64,000 nucleotides of DNA from Apostichopus japonicus (GCF_037975245.1 NC_092576.1:21511611-21575610), one strand, 5' to 3'. Shown: positions 19,601 to 28,944, counted from the first letter of the stretch. Numbers and translations: made by a program. Notes: generated from the sequence alone by a model not told the origin.

Positions 19601-20540
19601 CCTCTAAAGGTTCTGTCAACTGAGTAGGCCCAGTAGGCGGTACACCATCACCCCTATTTCTTCCTTGCAGGGTTCTACAGCCCACAGACGGATTGTTTTC
19701 TATTACTTCTGCAGAGTAGCATTCACCTACGAGTGTTCCCTCATACAGTGTAATAGGTCGGTTCGACGGGTTCATCAGTCTCAGCGGTACCAGCTCATTA
19801 GAGGGGTCTACGAGTATCTTGGCAACCATCACACCATGTCTTTCGGTAAACCTTTCGTTACACTCCACTACAGCAGGTACCTCGACTCCAGCCATTCCTG
19901 GAATTCTCGCTGCTACCATTTTCTCGCTTTCCGGGGGGATCACTACCGTTTTAGCTATCACAACCCTACAACCATCGAAATTCTTTTCGATGTTGTCATG
20001 TTGTATACCTCTAATGGTCAGCTCCCCTTTCCCAGCGTCAATGGTACAGTTATACCTCTGAAGGAAATCGTAACCCAAAAGTGCATCGACATCGATGTCT
20101 GCTACCCAGATCTCATGCTCTACTGCAAAGCTACCTACTTTCAACTGGAGTCTACCACACCCCGAGAACGCGAGGGGTCTACCGTCTGCAACAGCCATGT
20201 CGAGAGATACATCCTTGAGCTCCAAAGTCTTTTTGGCGGACAATTGCTCAAAGAATCCCGTTCGCACTACCGTCAGGTCAGCTCCGGTGTCGACAAGTAA
20301 ACTCACTTTGACACCCTCTAGCTCTCCCTGTACGTACAAACCTCTCGCACCTACAGACCGCAACCTCTTCCATGAGAGTGGTACATTGACGGGCTTACCA
20401 TGTGGACTAGTCGATCTTTGCCCTACAAGACCGACTTCTCCTCGTTTTCCTGTTTCTTTGTCTCCTCTGCAGGGATAACATATTTCAGGGGGGAAGGACA
20501 GTTCCTCCGAATATGGCCCATCTCTCCACAGTTCCAGCAT
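16602..20540 (-). CDS. pol: Gypsy Pol polyprotein (protease, reverse transcriptase, RNase H, integrase), 1,312 aa
   Basis: Domains in order: retropepsin-type protease with Asp84 in LLVDTGADL; reverse transcriptase with Asp456 (STLDLASGYW) and the YLDD box at 518-521; RNase H with Asp667 (DSDAS), Glu710 region, Asp735 (RTDHGALRW) and Asp778 (GNADALSR); integrase with a zinc-binding HHCC region (His939, His944, Cys971, Cys974), the catalytic triad Asp1006, Asp1066 and Glu1102 (35 residues between the last two), and a C-terminal WDGP module. All key residues are present and the frame is unbroken. The polyprotein would be cut by its own protease and acts in the virus-like particle and then the nucleus. 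The first Met lies inside the gag zinc-knuckle region; pol is in the -1 frame relative to gag with 118 bases of overlap, so a fusion by ribosomal frameshifting is likely and the true start is uncertain. Confidence 0.95.
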   Translation of the reverse strand: MLELWRDGPYSEELSFPPEICYPCRGDKETGKRGEVGLVGQRSTSPHGKPVNVPLSWKRLRSVGARGLYVQGELEGVKVSLLVDTGADLTVVRTGFFEQLSAKKTLELKDVSLDMAVADGRPLAFSGCGRLQLKVGSFAVEHEIWVADIDVDALLGYDFLQRYNCTIDAGKGELTIRGIQHDNIEKNFDGCRVVIAKTVVIPPESEKMVAARIPGMAGVEVPAVVECNERFTERHGVMVAKILVDPSNELVPLRLMNPSNRPITLYEGTLVGECYSAEVIENNPSVGCRTLQGRNRGDGVPPTGPTQLTEPLEELALRSCTELTEAQAGEVRKCLAANADVFARSKEDLGRTDLVQHQINTGTARPIRQAPRRLPIHRKGEARIEVERMLDHDIIEPSMSAWASPIVLVKKKDGSTRFCVDYRKLNDVTEKDSYPLPRIDDTLDTLSGAKWFSTLDLASGYWQVEVQERDRPKTAFVTGSGLFQFKVLPFGLCNAPATFERLMERVLKGLQWQTCLLYLDDVIVYGDSFEKTLKRLAGVFQRLREAKLKLNPKKCNLFRREVNYLGHVVSSEGIAPDPEKVRCVLEWPTPCSTTEVRSFVGLCSYYRRFVKGFSHICAPLFRLTEKERDFRWNEDCELAFRKMKQELTSAPILVYPDEKRAFILDSDASNFAIGSVLSQVTEGSTQEKVVAYFSKALSKTERNYCVTRKELLAIVLSIKHFHHYLYGAKFVVRTDHGALRWLVNFRNPEGQLARWLETLSTYDFDITHRPGRIHGNADALSRRPCNECRHCEKSEEKEDQADKANLAEPTVKQVFVINRRNKSEPAVGIVEKHQNISQSQPYSWFHRWTHAELRKMQIDDSDIGPILLWKEVQDSRPNWEQITAGSPALKNYWSQWDRLLLKGGVLYRKFETDAGDSELHQLVVPKEIQEEILDKSHNHRLSGHFMAKKTLKRIRELYYWSGYRGHVEKWCKSCDACASRKGPRKKANASLKQYGAGHVLQRCAMDIMGPLPVSSRGNRYVVVIADYFTKWTEAFAIADMEAETVARVLVEEFICRFGVPEELHTDQGRQFESELFQHMCRLLDIHKTRTTPFHPQSDGMVERFNRTLEDMLSLVVSENQKDWDAWLPYLLMAYRSAEHESTGFSPAEIMLGRMVTLPLSAQLPRLPDETDSPRKPTPKYVLELDKTMHRIHEIARGKLKLASDKQKKFHDKGAYNQEFTQGDLIWLLNTKRKRGISPKLQKRWDGPGKILKKLSDVIYRVKMRPKKKPQVVHHDRLKPYIGEDPPLWLLRKPSISEAPQQTVTEVENLQKQ

Positions 20541-21880
20541 TTGATAGTTTTCCGCCTTTCTTGGCCTTCCTTTGACACATTTGTGTTGTTCACTAAGAGC
20601 AGTTTCTGTAGCTGTTTAGTAAGTTCGGAGAATCCTTCGGTCATTGCTGTCGCTAGTGTTTTACTAATATCATCTATCGCACCACACTTGTTTTCCTGAC
20701 CTTCTGTCTTCTCTGATACAACTCTTACTACAGCCCTCTTCTGGGTGTCCTTCCTCTGTTCGGAAAGGGTGAAGGCCTCCAGCTCGGCTGCAATGCTCAC
20801 TGCTTCCTCCAGGGTCTTGGGTCTTGACTGATATATCTTCCATCTGATGTCACGGTCGCTTATGGCATCTATAAAGAACTCTTTCGATAGGGTCTCCTTC
20901 ATCTCAATAGAGGCATTAGGGTAAGCACGGGAGAGAAGTCGCTGTATATCATGGGCCAGTTCTGGAATACTCTCCCCCTGTTGTCGGGTCCTGTTACGTA
21001 AGAGCGTTCTGAATAGTTCTGTCTGGTTAGCTCTCCCGAATCTTTGTTCGAGCGCATCCGTGAGAGATTCAAATCTTCTTCTCTTCGATGCATCAAGATC
21101 AGCAAGGACAGCCTGTGCTGGGCCCCTCAGGCTTGCCGCTAGTTGTAACGCCCTTGTTCTCTCATCCCAACCGTTTAGTTCTGATATTAGCTCAAACTGA
21201 ACTATGTAATCCTCCCAGGGTGTTGAGCCATTAAATGAGGGCGCTGTTACCCTAGAAACACTCAAATTGGGGGCCTGGGGCTCATACTGCGGGTGCCACA
21301 TTCTTTGCCGACTGATTTTTTCGTCATTGCTCATAGACAACCTTCGATTATTCCCTTCCTCCCGCCATGGATACCCTGGTCTCATACCTGGTCGCAATTC
21401 GTTTGTTCTAAAACGCCCCCGGTCGTAGGCCGGAGCGCTTTCATATGCCTCTGTCGGCTGCTGCATTACCATTTGTTCCCTTGGGCCACCCCGTGGTTGC
21501 CATCTACTCGCCTCCAGGGCATCCTCTCTAGCTGTCCTCTTGTATCCCTGGTTCATCAACGGACGGCGGTCTTCGTCTCCCCAAGCTTCACCACGTTCGT
21601 CGGCCAATTCATACGATCTGCCTACCGTCGGGCGACGGTTTTCGTCCCTCAGAGCCTCTGGACCCACAAGAAAGTCAGCCAACCTGTCGCCGTCCCCTTT
21701 ATCTCCCCAGCCAGGCTCGTCTTGATATTTCGTCGTTTGTATCGGCCCTCCACATGATCTCGGTCTAACTGGCACGTTCAGAGGATCGAATTCATCCACA
21801 TCAGGGATGTTCTCGTCCGGAAGTGACCACGTAGCCGGCTCGTTCACCACAGACTGTTCAAAAGGGTTAGTCCCAGACAT
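20423..21880 (-). CDS. gag: Gypsy Gag protein with CCHC zinc knuckle, 485 aa
   Basis: The structural protein of the retrotransposon particle. The N-terminal 200 residues are charged and low in complexity (many Arg, Asp, Pro and Gly). A capsid-like helical region follows (about 205-370: WEDYIVQFELISELNGWDER, then ALEQRFGRANQTELFRTLL), typical of Ty3/Gypsy Gag. One nucleocapsid knuckle, CWNCGEMGHIRRNC, lies at 448-461 (Cys448, Cys451, His456, Cys461). The start is the first ATG after the primer site, 36 bases inside the internal region boundary. The frame is intact, and its end overlaps pol. Confidence 0.92.
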   Translation of the reverse strand: MSGTNPFEQSVVNEPATWSLPDENIPDVDEFDPLNVPVRPRSCGGPIQTTKYQDEPGWGDKGDGDRLADFLVGPEALRDENRRPTVGRSYELADERGEAWGDEDRRPLMNQGYKRTAREDALEASRWQPRGGPREQMVMQQPTEAYESAPAYDRGRFRTNELRPGMRPGYPWREEGNNRRLSMSNDEKISRQRMWHPQYEPQAPNLSVSRVTAPSFNGSTPWEDYIVQFELISELNGWDERTRALQLAASLRGPAQAVLADLDASKRRRFESLTDALEQRFGRANQTELFRTLLRNRTRQQGESIPELAHDIQRLLSRAYPNASIEMKETLSKEFFIDAISDRDIRWKIYQSRPKTLEEAVSIAAELEAFTLSEQRKDTQKRAVVRVVSEKTEGQENKCGAIDDISKTLATAMTEGFSELTKQLQKLLLVNNTNVSKEGQERRKTIKCWNCGEMGHIRRNCPSPLKYVIPAEETKKQENEEKSVL

Positions 21881-21915
21881 CTCGACTCGGTCCAGACTAC
21901 CAGATAGGCACTAGA

Positions 21916-21933
21916 ATCCCATCGCTGCCACCA
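21916..21933 (-). promoter_or_regulatory. Primer-binding site matching a leucine tRNA 3' end
   Basis: One base inside the 5' LTR, the minus strand reads TGGTGGCAGCGATGGGAT. This is complementary to a tRNA 3' end of the form ATCCCAYCGCTGCCACCA. Animal tRNA-Leu genes end ATCCCACCGCTGCCA, so the match has one mismatch by my recall. It marks where reverse transcription starts. Confidence 0.75.
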
Positions 21934-21934
21934 A

Positions 21935-22905
21935 TGTAACGCCGCCAACGTCTGGTAGTGTAAAACCTGTCTCGAAACCAACTGGAGGAGAGTAGGGGAG
22001 GTAGATGGGGGACGGGTACAGATTAACTCTAAATCAGGAGGCAGACACCAGAGTTGTAAGATTAATAAAAGTATAATTTCTCATCTCGTTCTACATCTAC
22101 AGCGTATAATACAATATTTACATTTGCCCAATATAACGCACTGGGGTCGGGCACAACCCAATGATAAACATGGCTAAGTTAGACTGGGCTGCGCAAGGGT
22201 CGGGCAGTCTAGACGTCTGCAATCCACCGGTGTCGGGCAGCACAGGCTTCGGGCATTCCGCTTGACTCGGGCAGCGCAGGTGTCGGGCAATCCGCTGGAC
22301 TCGGGCAGCGCAGGGGTCGGGCAATCCGCTGGACTCGGGCAGCGCAGGTGTGGGGCAATCCGCTGGACTCGGGCAGCGCAGGTGTCGGGCAATCCGCTGG
22401 ACTCGGGCAGCGCAGGCGTCGGGCAATCCGCTGGACTCGGGCAGCGCAGAGATGCGGGCACTCTAAAATGCTTAAACACATTTGTTTGGACTTAGCAAAT
22501 ATCAAAGGCTTTACCACGAGCCGCCGGAAGGAAAGTTCCTCGTCTTGCACTCGACCGACTCTCCGACCCTCTGACTCACTCATTTACGAAAGAACCCTGC
22601 ATTAAATACCCCGGAAATAACCCCCGTTTACACACGTCCGTACATAAACTGTAAAAAAAGGCTTAGACCAATCAGGGACTACTTGTATATATAACTACGG
22701 TGAGTTGCGACCAATGGGATCGCCTCACACACCCACCGCCGTGCCTGCCTATGCCAGTCACGGGAATACATCGATATAGCAAAATTACGTAATCAGTTCC
22801 TGTTCCGGATAAACATCTCTCGTTACCTCCGCGGAGCGCAACAGATGTTACCCCTGAGGGAGCGAAACGTATCTCACTAAGGAAAAGTCGTAGCTTTCCG
22901 CTACA
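21935..22905 (-). repeat. 5' LTR of the Gypsy element (971 bp)
   Basis: The partner of 14214-15184. In transcription direction it runs from 22905 (TGTAGCGG) to 21935 (GGCGTTACA) and should contain the promoter. It is followed by ATAT at 22906-22909, matching the left flank. Confidence 0.95.
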
Positions 22906-22996
22906 ATATGTAGTGTAAACATGCATTTTTTTAGCTTGAATGTGGTTACTTATTAACTTCTCTATTCAGTCAATAATTTTGAACTTTTATGTATAG

Positions 22997-23136
22997 GTAT
23001 AGGTTGGTGCCAAGGGTCAGAGCATTTCACCAGGATATGAAGGGAGGCTATCCAAGCTGAATATGATGAGGTTGGAGATGATCAGGTGTTTGAGTATAAC
23101 AACCAGTGGTTAAGACAAGAACTTGATAATTTATGA
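22997..23136 (+). pseudogene. Last putative exon of the integrase-derived gene (one-base frameshift)
   Basis: After the acceptor TTATGTATAG the phase-2 frame from the exon ending at 14173 continues as YRLVPRVRAFHQDMK. It then needs a one-base shift at a G-run (about 23041) to continue as QAEYDEVGDDQVFEYNNQWL, reaching a TGA at 23134-23136. With the Gypsy element and one ATAT removed, the intron before it is 127 bases. No domain is recognised. The acidic, tyrosine-rich end looks protein-like in only this frame. Confidence 0.5.
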
Positions 23137-24129
23137 TAAAAAGGTTTCTTTCTTTCATGCATATCGTTATTGTTTGTCCCCCCACCCCCACTGATAGACA
23201 ATTCCAGAAAAAAAATCCCGCCTAAAGTTTAAGTATGTTTATATGTGCAAGATAGATTAAAAATAGCAAGCAACAAGAAAAGCAAAGCATAAAATGCCGT
23301 CAGATAGCACTTTTTGGAACCGGCAATAAGTGTCCTTATATTAAGCAATATTTAATTCACACATTCCCTCTGTTCAAACCACACTAGATTGGTTTCAATT
23401 CAATTCATAACCCCCCCCCCCTTCTCACACACACACTTCCTCCCCCTCCATATATATCAAAGGGTCTGTTTTTCTAGCTCCCCCTGGCAAGGAGAAAATG
23501 TGCACACAATTAGTATACTGAATAGAATTAGTATTTCTATTATCTTATAATGCATAAGTAATGTCATTGTAAGGTTGAATCAAGAGCAATGTTCCCAGAG
23601 AACTCCAGTCAGAATGATGGTATAAGTAAATCCTGGGATTGTTTTTGTTGATTGTGAAGTTCAAAGGACTCTAAGGTGACAAAATTCTAACAAAAGTCTC
23701 ACATAACAAGCATATATTTTACCACACGTAGAAATTAAGTTCTATTGGTAGTTGTAATCTATAAACTCATGTGTCACATCCAGAACAGTAAATGGCAGTT
23801 AGTTCGTCTTTCTTCAGGTAAATGGAATTTTTACATTCACCATCTAATTTTTTAAATTCTGTTCTGCTATGCTTTGCTTTGGTCACACGAGTAGGTACTA
23901 ATTAACAGAAAACTGGCTAAAACAAGCAGAACAATTATGTTTCCAAGATTAGGGAAGCCAGCTCACTTGATATAGCATACATTCATTGTTAGTTCTAAGT
24001 ATAAACATAGAGTCGTGACAGTATGGGTTAGAAAAAATTGATTTGTCATATTACGTCATCTCAATATCAATGCTTAATTTGTTTGCTGATTTGATAAACC
24101 TATGCGTTTATTTTTGTGTGTGGTATGAC
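23137..24129. other. Spacer, nothing recognised
   Basis: AT-rich sequence with C-rich microsatellite-like runs near 23411-23450. No coding frame or repeat boundary was seen. Confidence 0.5.
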
Positions 24130-24470
24130 ACCTGGCTTCGAACACGCTATCTCTAGAAGGGAAGCTTGGAAAATGTAAGATTTGGTATGTATGTGAATCA
24201 TATTGATTATAACCTATATTTTTGGGGTGGATGTCAAAGGGTAAACAGGGTTCAAGTTGTGAAAACCTTGTAAAAATGTAAGTTCAAGAAAGGAAGCTGA
24301 ACAGATATCATATTTAGTCTGTAAGTATACCACATGGCTAAAAGAGGCCTTTGTTATTGTGGAGATTAACAGTGGTCAAATTTTGTAAACCTTTAAAACT
24401 TGATATCTCAAGATGAGGCAGCTGGAATAAATCTCATATTTACTGTAGTATGTATCACATTGAGTGAGTA
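24130..24470 (-). repeat. Dispersed DR1-type repeat (copy 4, diverged)
   Basis: Three degenerate units are marked by CGCTATCTCTAGAAGGGAAGC, AAGTTGTGAAAACCTTGTAA and GATATCTCAAGATGAGGCAG. The DR1 core itself has decayed here (for example GATGTCAAAGGGTAAACAGG). Confidence 0.55.
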
Positions 24471-24725
24471 AAGCAGGCTATCAGTGGTCATTTGTGTCAG
24501 CATCTGTCATTGTGAATATACTGTTTGTCACTTCTTGCTGTATTACTAAGATCAAGTGTGTCAGTATGTCCCATTCATATGAAATGATACTCATGTTGGA
24601 TCATAGAAACCACAGTCTGGTTTATGCATACATGCTACTTGACAGCTGTCCTCATATGCCATTCAAGTATATCAAGGCAAGTAACAACTGGGATATAGTT
24701 TCTTTATCTGTGATGCATTATGTAG

Positions 24726-25338
24726 TTGTTGCAACTGAATAAGCATTTTCGTAGAAAAGGTCTTGTATCATGTAAGTTAACTAAAATCTCAATTAAAGAT
24801 GCAGAAGTAGAACGCACTCATCATACAGTATATCTAGGTGTTTGTATTGATGACAAACTAAGTTTCAGTGGTCATATAAGCAGAATACTTAAACGGGTGT
24901 ACTTCATAGTCTCAACTCTATCGTATGTAGTTCCATAGTTTCATGTTGATGTAAGGAAAAGAGTTTTTACTGCCAATATCTTACCACACCTAATATATGC
25001 TGTTTCTGCTTGGTATCACTTTTTACTAATTAAAGATAATAAGAGAATTTTTTTTTTTAAAGTATTGTTCTAGAATTTTTAATATAGATTTTAACTTTCT
25101 TATGAGTACTGTAAACAATGCTGCTAAAAATGAGTTCATTAGAAGTGTAAATTGCATACAGAAAAATGACAGACATTCTTTGCATACCAAACTTAACTCT
25201 CTACTTCGAGAAACTACAAGGTATAATCTGAGAAACAAAGCAATAACACCAAAATTCAGAATTAATGTGTATAAAAATAGTTTTATTTATCGTGCTGCTA
25301 TTTATTTACAAAATGGTAATCTGGATAATTTATTGTAG
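24726..25338 (+). pseudogene. 3' part of a non-LTR (LINE) retrotransposon polymerase
   Basis: The first open piece reads VERTHHTVYLGVCIDDKLSF followed by SGHISRILKRVYFIVSTLSY. 'YLGVxIDxKLxFxxHI' is the usual region after the reverse transcriptase palm/thumb in LINE elements. A stop and frameshifts follow (PHLIYAVSAWYH, in the same direction, is still readable near 24990). The last piece, from 25102, ends RETTRYNLRNKAITPKFRIN and [12 protein letters not shown], a common LINE C-terminus. The 5' part, including the catalytic box, is missing, as expected for 5'-truncated LINE copies. Confidence 0.75.
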
Positions 25339-25357
25339 ACAGCTGCACTTGTACGTT

Positions 25358-25358
25358 T

Positions 25359-25438
<80 letters not shown>

Positions 25439-25452
25439 TATATATATATATG
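25358..25452. repeat. (TA)n microsatellite with GTAT-rich tail
   Basis: About 45 TA units directly follow the LINE fragment, then a diverged GTATGTAT/GTGTATAT tract to about 25520. It may have grown from the LINE 3' tail. Confidence 0.95.
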
Positions 25453-27149
25453 TATGTGTGTATGTATGTTTGTATGGGTGTGTATATATGTATATGTATG
25501 TATGTGTATATATGTGTATTTTTATTTTCAGTGTTGACTGGCCTTGGATGCTCCCCAGTAAAGGATTCAGGTGATTTTACTGTTGACTGTGTCAAGACCA
25601 AACTTTTAGTGCAAAGAATATTTATTTAATGTCAAAGGAAAAGGTGGGCCAAATATGTAGACAAAAGCAAGAGAAATGTTAACTGATACCAAGGTGTCTG
25701 AATTGTGTACAAATATGATTTCACTGGTTTCAGCTTGCATTTCCCAATTAGCCCTAATTCATTTTTTTTCTTTCCAACATTTGAACAATAGTCATTGAGA
25801 TACTTTGACTAACACTAAACAATCTGAGTGTAGTAGAACTGGTTCTCACACAGCCTCCTTTCCCAGTATTTATGTTAAGCCTGATACTTAGTGTGACCAG
25901 CAGCATGTCATTTGAAGGTAGTCTGTATAGGCCACAAAGTTGTACTGTGACATCAAGAAGTACTTTCCTTGAGGTCTTTATAAACCCAAATTTTTCTCAG
26001 ACAATTTAAAAGAACATGCAAAAGGACAGAATGTCCCAGTGAGGTAAATTTCCTACAGGTGGTACAAAAACAGTTTAATAATTTTGACCATAAGTGACCA
26101 TATTTTAGTATCTGGGATATTTGAAGCCAATGCAATATAACTTTCAGCTGATTTTTGTAGAAAATAAATGATATAGCTTAGAGGCCTTTATGCCCATTAA
26201 CAATACATAGTAGCAACAAACGTTTCTGGTGTTTATCAATACCAGTTGTGCATGGTGAGATATTCGTTTGGAAATACCTTCTAATGAATAATGCACTGCC
26301 TGACTGTGCAGGCAATATATCATTATTCGATGGTTGACATGTCATGAACACACGAAAACACCCTACACAAACCCTCTGCTCCTATACCATATGATTTTAT
26401 ATTGCTTCCCAAGTACCATTTCCAACCAGCTAGGCATTGCCCAATCTTAAAATATATCACATGAAAAGGAATTCCCAGGTATTTTCACCATAGTTCACAT
26501 TCACAGCCTGTCGATAACTGGATTAACAGTAGTCTACCTTTAATTGATTGCCTGACCATCAAATACTGCTAGGCTACAACTGTGGACGCCAAAGCATGAT
26601 TTACTCTGATTTATGTAACCTTTTTTCTATGTGAATGTCATTTTGTCTTGAGATCCCCAAGATTTCAAAAGTTACTAGATGTGAGGCTATCTGTTATTGT
26701 CAATGGTTGTCAAGCATAAGTATTAAAAGTAGAAGGGAAATTGGATGATTTTCATCAAACAAAGTAATTGAAACAGCTTGTACTAAAAATAAAGAAACAG
26801 ATACAGTTGTTCTATGTCACAATAGACGTAGGATGTTGCACAAGTCTTGCAGCACTTTTGTTATTTTATAGAAATGTATTTATCTTATGCAGCAGAGAAC
26901 ATTAAGGAGAATTAAAGTTGCAATAAATTTTAAATTAAATTGATATTTCCATTCATTTGTGTCTGTCCAAATAGTATCATGCAAGAAATCATTAATGACC
27001 ATATATTTCAGCCGTTCATCATGTAGTGAAATTGGTCTAAAGTTCCTCTATAAATCCTGCCATTAAGAAATACAATTAAGATGAAAAGGCATACTCCAAA
27101 GAAGCCTTGCTGTCCTGATGTTTTTGCACTACGTTTCCATACAGAAGAG
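25453..27149. other. Gene-free spacer with one dispersed repeat
   Basis: Nothing coding was seen. Bases 25950-26105 (AGTACTTTCCTTGAGGTCTT, TTCTCAGACA, CTGTCCCAGTGAGG-type order) are similar in the same orientation to 52690-52850, so they are a dispersed repeat of unknown kind. Confidence 0.5.
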
Positions 27150-27362
27150 CTTGTAGGACACATTTGTCCGTACTATTCTCTCATCCTGTCCGCGCGGACA
27201 GAAAATCACCACACACGGACGTTTTTTCCTAGTTAATAGTGTCTGTCCGGACAGATAATACTGTCCGCCGGACACAATTCCCCCCGAGAAAGATGTTCTA
27301 CGGACACAATTCCCGTGGAATAGTGTCCGTGAGACGCCCGGACACTATTCCCTGTCACACCC
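27150..27362. repeat. GTCCG/CGGAC-rich palindromic repeat
   Basis: The tract is packed with inverted word pairs such as TGTCCGCGCGGACA, CTGTCCGGACAG and ACTGTCCGCCGGACA, then GAATAGTGTCCGTGAGACGC. Related to 2840-3010. No ORF. Confidence 0.7.
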
Positions 27363-27494
27363 GCATGAATGCATAAATTACGATTGTCATCGAAACCAAA
27401 ACTGAAATCTGTTGCACACCACCAATTTTACTGGAATAATAGTCTTAACCCCGCCTACATCGGCTGTCAATCAATCGTCTAAATTTCCGAGGAA

Positions 27495-27730
27495 GGGGAT
27501 TGTCCGGGGGGAAATTGTCCAGGGGGAAATTGTCCGGGGGGAAACTGTATTGGGTGGGAATTGTCCGGAGTGGGAAATGGCCAGGGGGCAATTGTCAGGG
27601 TTGGTAATTGTCCGGGTGGGAATTGTCCGGGGGGGGCAAATGTCAGGGTTGGGAATTGTCCGAGGGGGAATCGTCCGGGGGGTAATAGTCCGGGGGGAAA
27701 TCGTCCAGGGGGAATTGTCCGGGAACCCCT
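27495..27730 (+). repeat. G-rich minisatellite, about 15-bp unit, roughly 15 copies
   Basis: The unit is close to AATTGTCCGGGGGGA with variation (TTGTCAGGG, TTGTCCGGGTGGG). Long open frames across it (Gly/Val/Arg-rich) come from the repeated unit, which is a multiple of three. The runs of G4-G7 could form quadruplexes. It shares the GTCCGG word with the palindromic repeat just upstream. Confidence 0.85.
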
Positions 27731-28303
27731 GCATGACCTGCATGACTACAAAGGTTGCAATTATCATCAAAACCAAAAATGAAGTTGTAAAAAGCAACAA
27801 AAACAATGTTAAGAAAACTTACTACATATCAAAGTTTGGAAGAAGGACAACATCCATCGCTGTGGTGAGGTGTAAGGATGATATAGTCTCTGACCTTGAT
27901 TTCCAGCTCCTCTACCACAGCCTCTCATGGATTGATGGCTTGAACCTCTGTCACCAATTCTGAAAAGGCTCCTCATTTCGGCCTGTGGGCACTGGAACAC
28001 ACCTCTATTGTGAAAAAAACCAAGATTATCAATTGACTATGAAAAGGAAGTTTGAATTTTCCAACATCCCATATTACTGATCGGTAGGGCACAGGTCATA
28101 GCTTATTGATTAATAAGTGTCTACTATGGATCGGCTGTTGACATCAATTTGTGTAGTCTCTTCCACCATTTTCAGCATAGTTAGGCCTTAAAAAGTATCG
28201 TTCTACTTTTGTCACGTTAATGATAATGGGAAAACTTGAACAAACCTGGCTGGGCCTGTGAGCAATTTTATGGTGTCTAGGCCAGCAATGGTTGGGTAAA
28301 ATA

Positions 28304-28904
28304 GGGTTCGTTAACACAACAAGGTGAAGAATAAGAGTCAGAATACCAATATCAGTGGCCATGTGCTTGCATCCACATGTGTATTTTTCGACAGAACTAT
28401 AATATTCAGCGTTTATGCTGTGTTCGTTTTTGTGATTAGAGCGGCAACTTCGTACATTTTCCCAATTATTTATCTGTCTTTTGGCTGCCTATTGATGCGC
28501 GAAAAAATATTGATATTACTCCATTGTACTGCCTAAATCAAAGCGATCTTTCACGCAATGAAAATCTGACGTTGTAAGAGCATCTATCTGCCAAAAATGC
28601 AAACTTGTCTCAAAACTTCTTAAACTGTTCTCTACTGTTCTGTAAAAATACCTGCAAAGTTAGCTTTGCTTCGGTGACATAAGGGCTCCTCGATGAAAAT
28701 CTGAGGTTGTACCTCTTCCAAAATTCCTAGCAGTGACAACAGCAAACTTGTCTCAAAACTCCATTAAATTGTTCTATACTTTGCAAATAATGACTGATAG
28801 CCAGTAGGAAAATTGCCTTAAGAAATAATGAAGGAGATGTTTTGCCATCTTAAATGTTTTGGTATTCTGACTCTCATTCTTCACCTTGTTGTGTTAACGA
28901 ACCC
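28304..28904. mobile_element. TA-flanked MITE (Tc1/mariner-like), 601 bp
   Basis: The left end GGGTTCGTTAACACAACAAG and the right end are inverted over about 47 bases with one difference. TA flanks both sides (28302-28303 and 28905-28906), as with Tc1/mariner-type insertions. There is no transposase. A short extra copy of the end (GTTAACGAACCCTA, 28921-28934) follows 16 bases later. Confidence 0.8.
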
Positions 28905-28944
28905 TATTCCTTATTTAGATGTTAACGAACCCTATTATTTATTT

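Larger units (their letters stand above)
14214..22905 (-). mobile_element. Full-length Ty3/Gypsy LTR retrotransposon, 8,692 bp, minus strand
   Basis: Two 971-bp LTRs, a leucine-tRNA primer site, gag, pol in protease-RT-RNase H-integrase order, an extra zinc-finger ORF, and a polypurine tract are all present in transcription order on the minus strand. Integrase after RNase H is the Ty3/Gypsy order (Copia has integrase first). No envelope-like ORF was seen. The LTRs show no difference by eye over the parts compared and all three ORFs are open, so the insertion is recent and may be active. It lies in the opposite direction to the degenerate integrase-derived gene, inside one of its introns. Confidence 0.95.

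Noticed and set aside
19665-20478. Long plus-strand ORFs opposite pol and gag
   Set aside because: They are antisense shadows of the intact Gypsy coding frames.
16602-20540. Endogenous retrovirus with envelope
   Set aside because: No frame with signal peptide, fusion region or membrane anchor is present; the only extra ORF is a zinc-finger protein.
25302-25601. Tyr/Ile repeat ORF
   Set aside because: It is a translation of the (TA)n microsatellite.
27412-27963. 183-codon glycine/valine-rich ORF
   Set aside because: It is created by the 15-bp G-rich minisatellite; outside the array it has no protein-like features.
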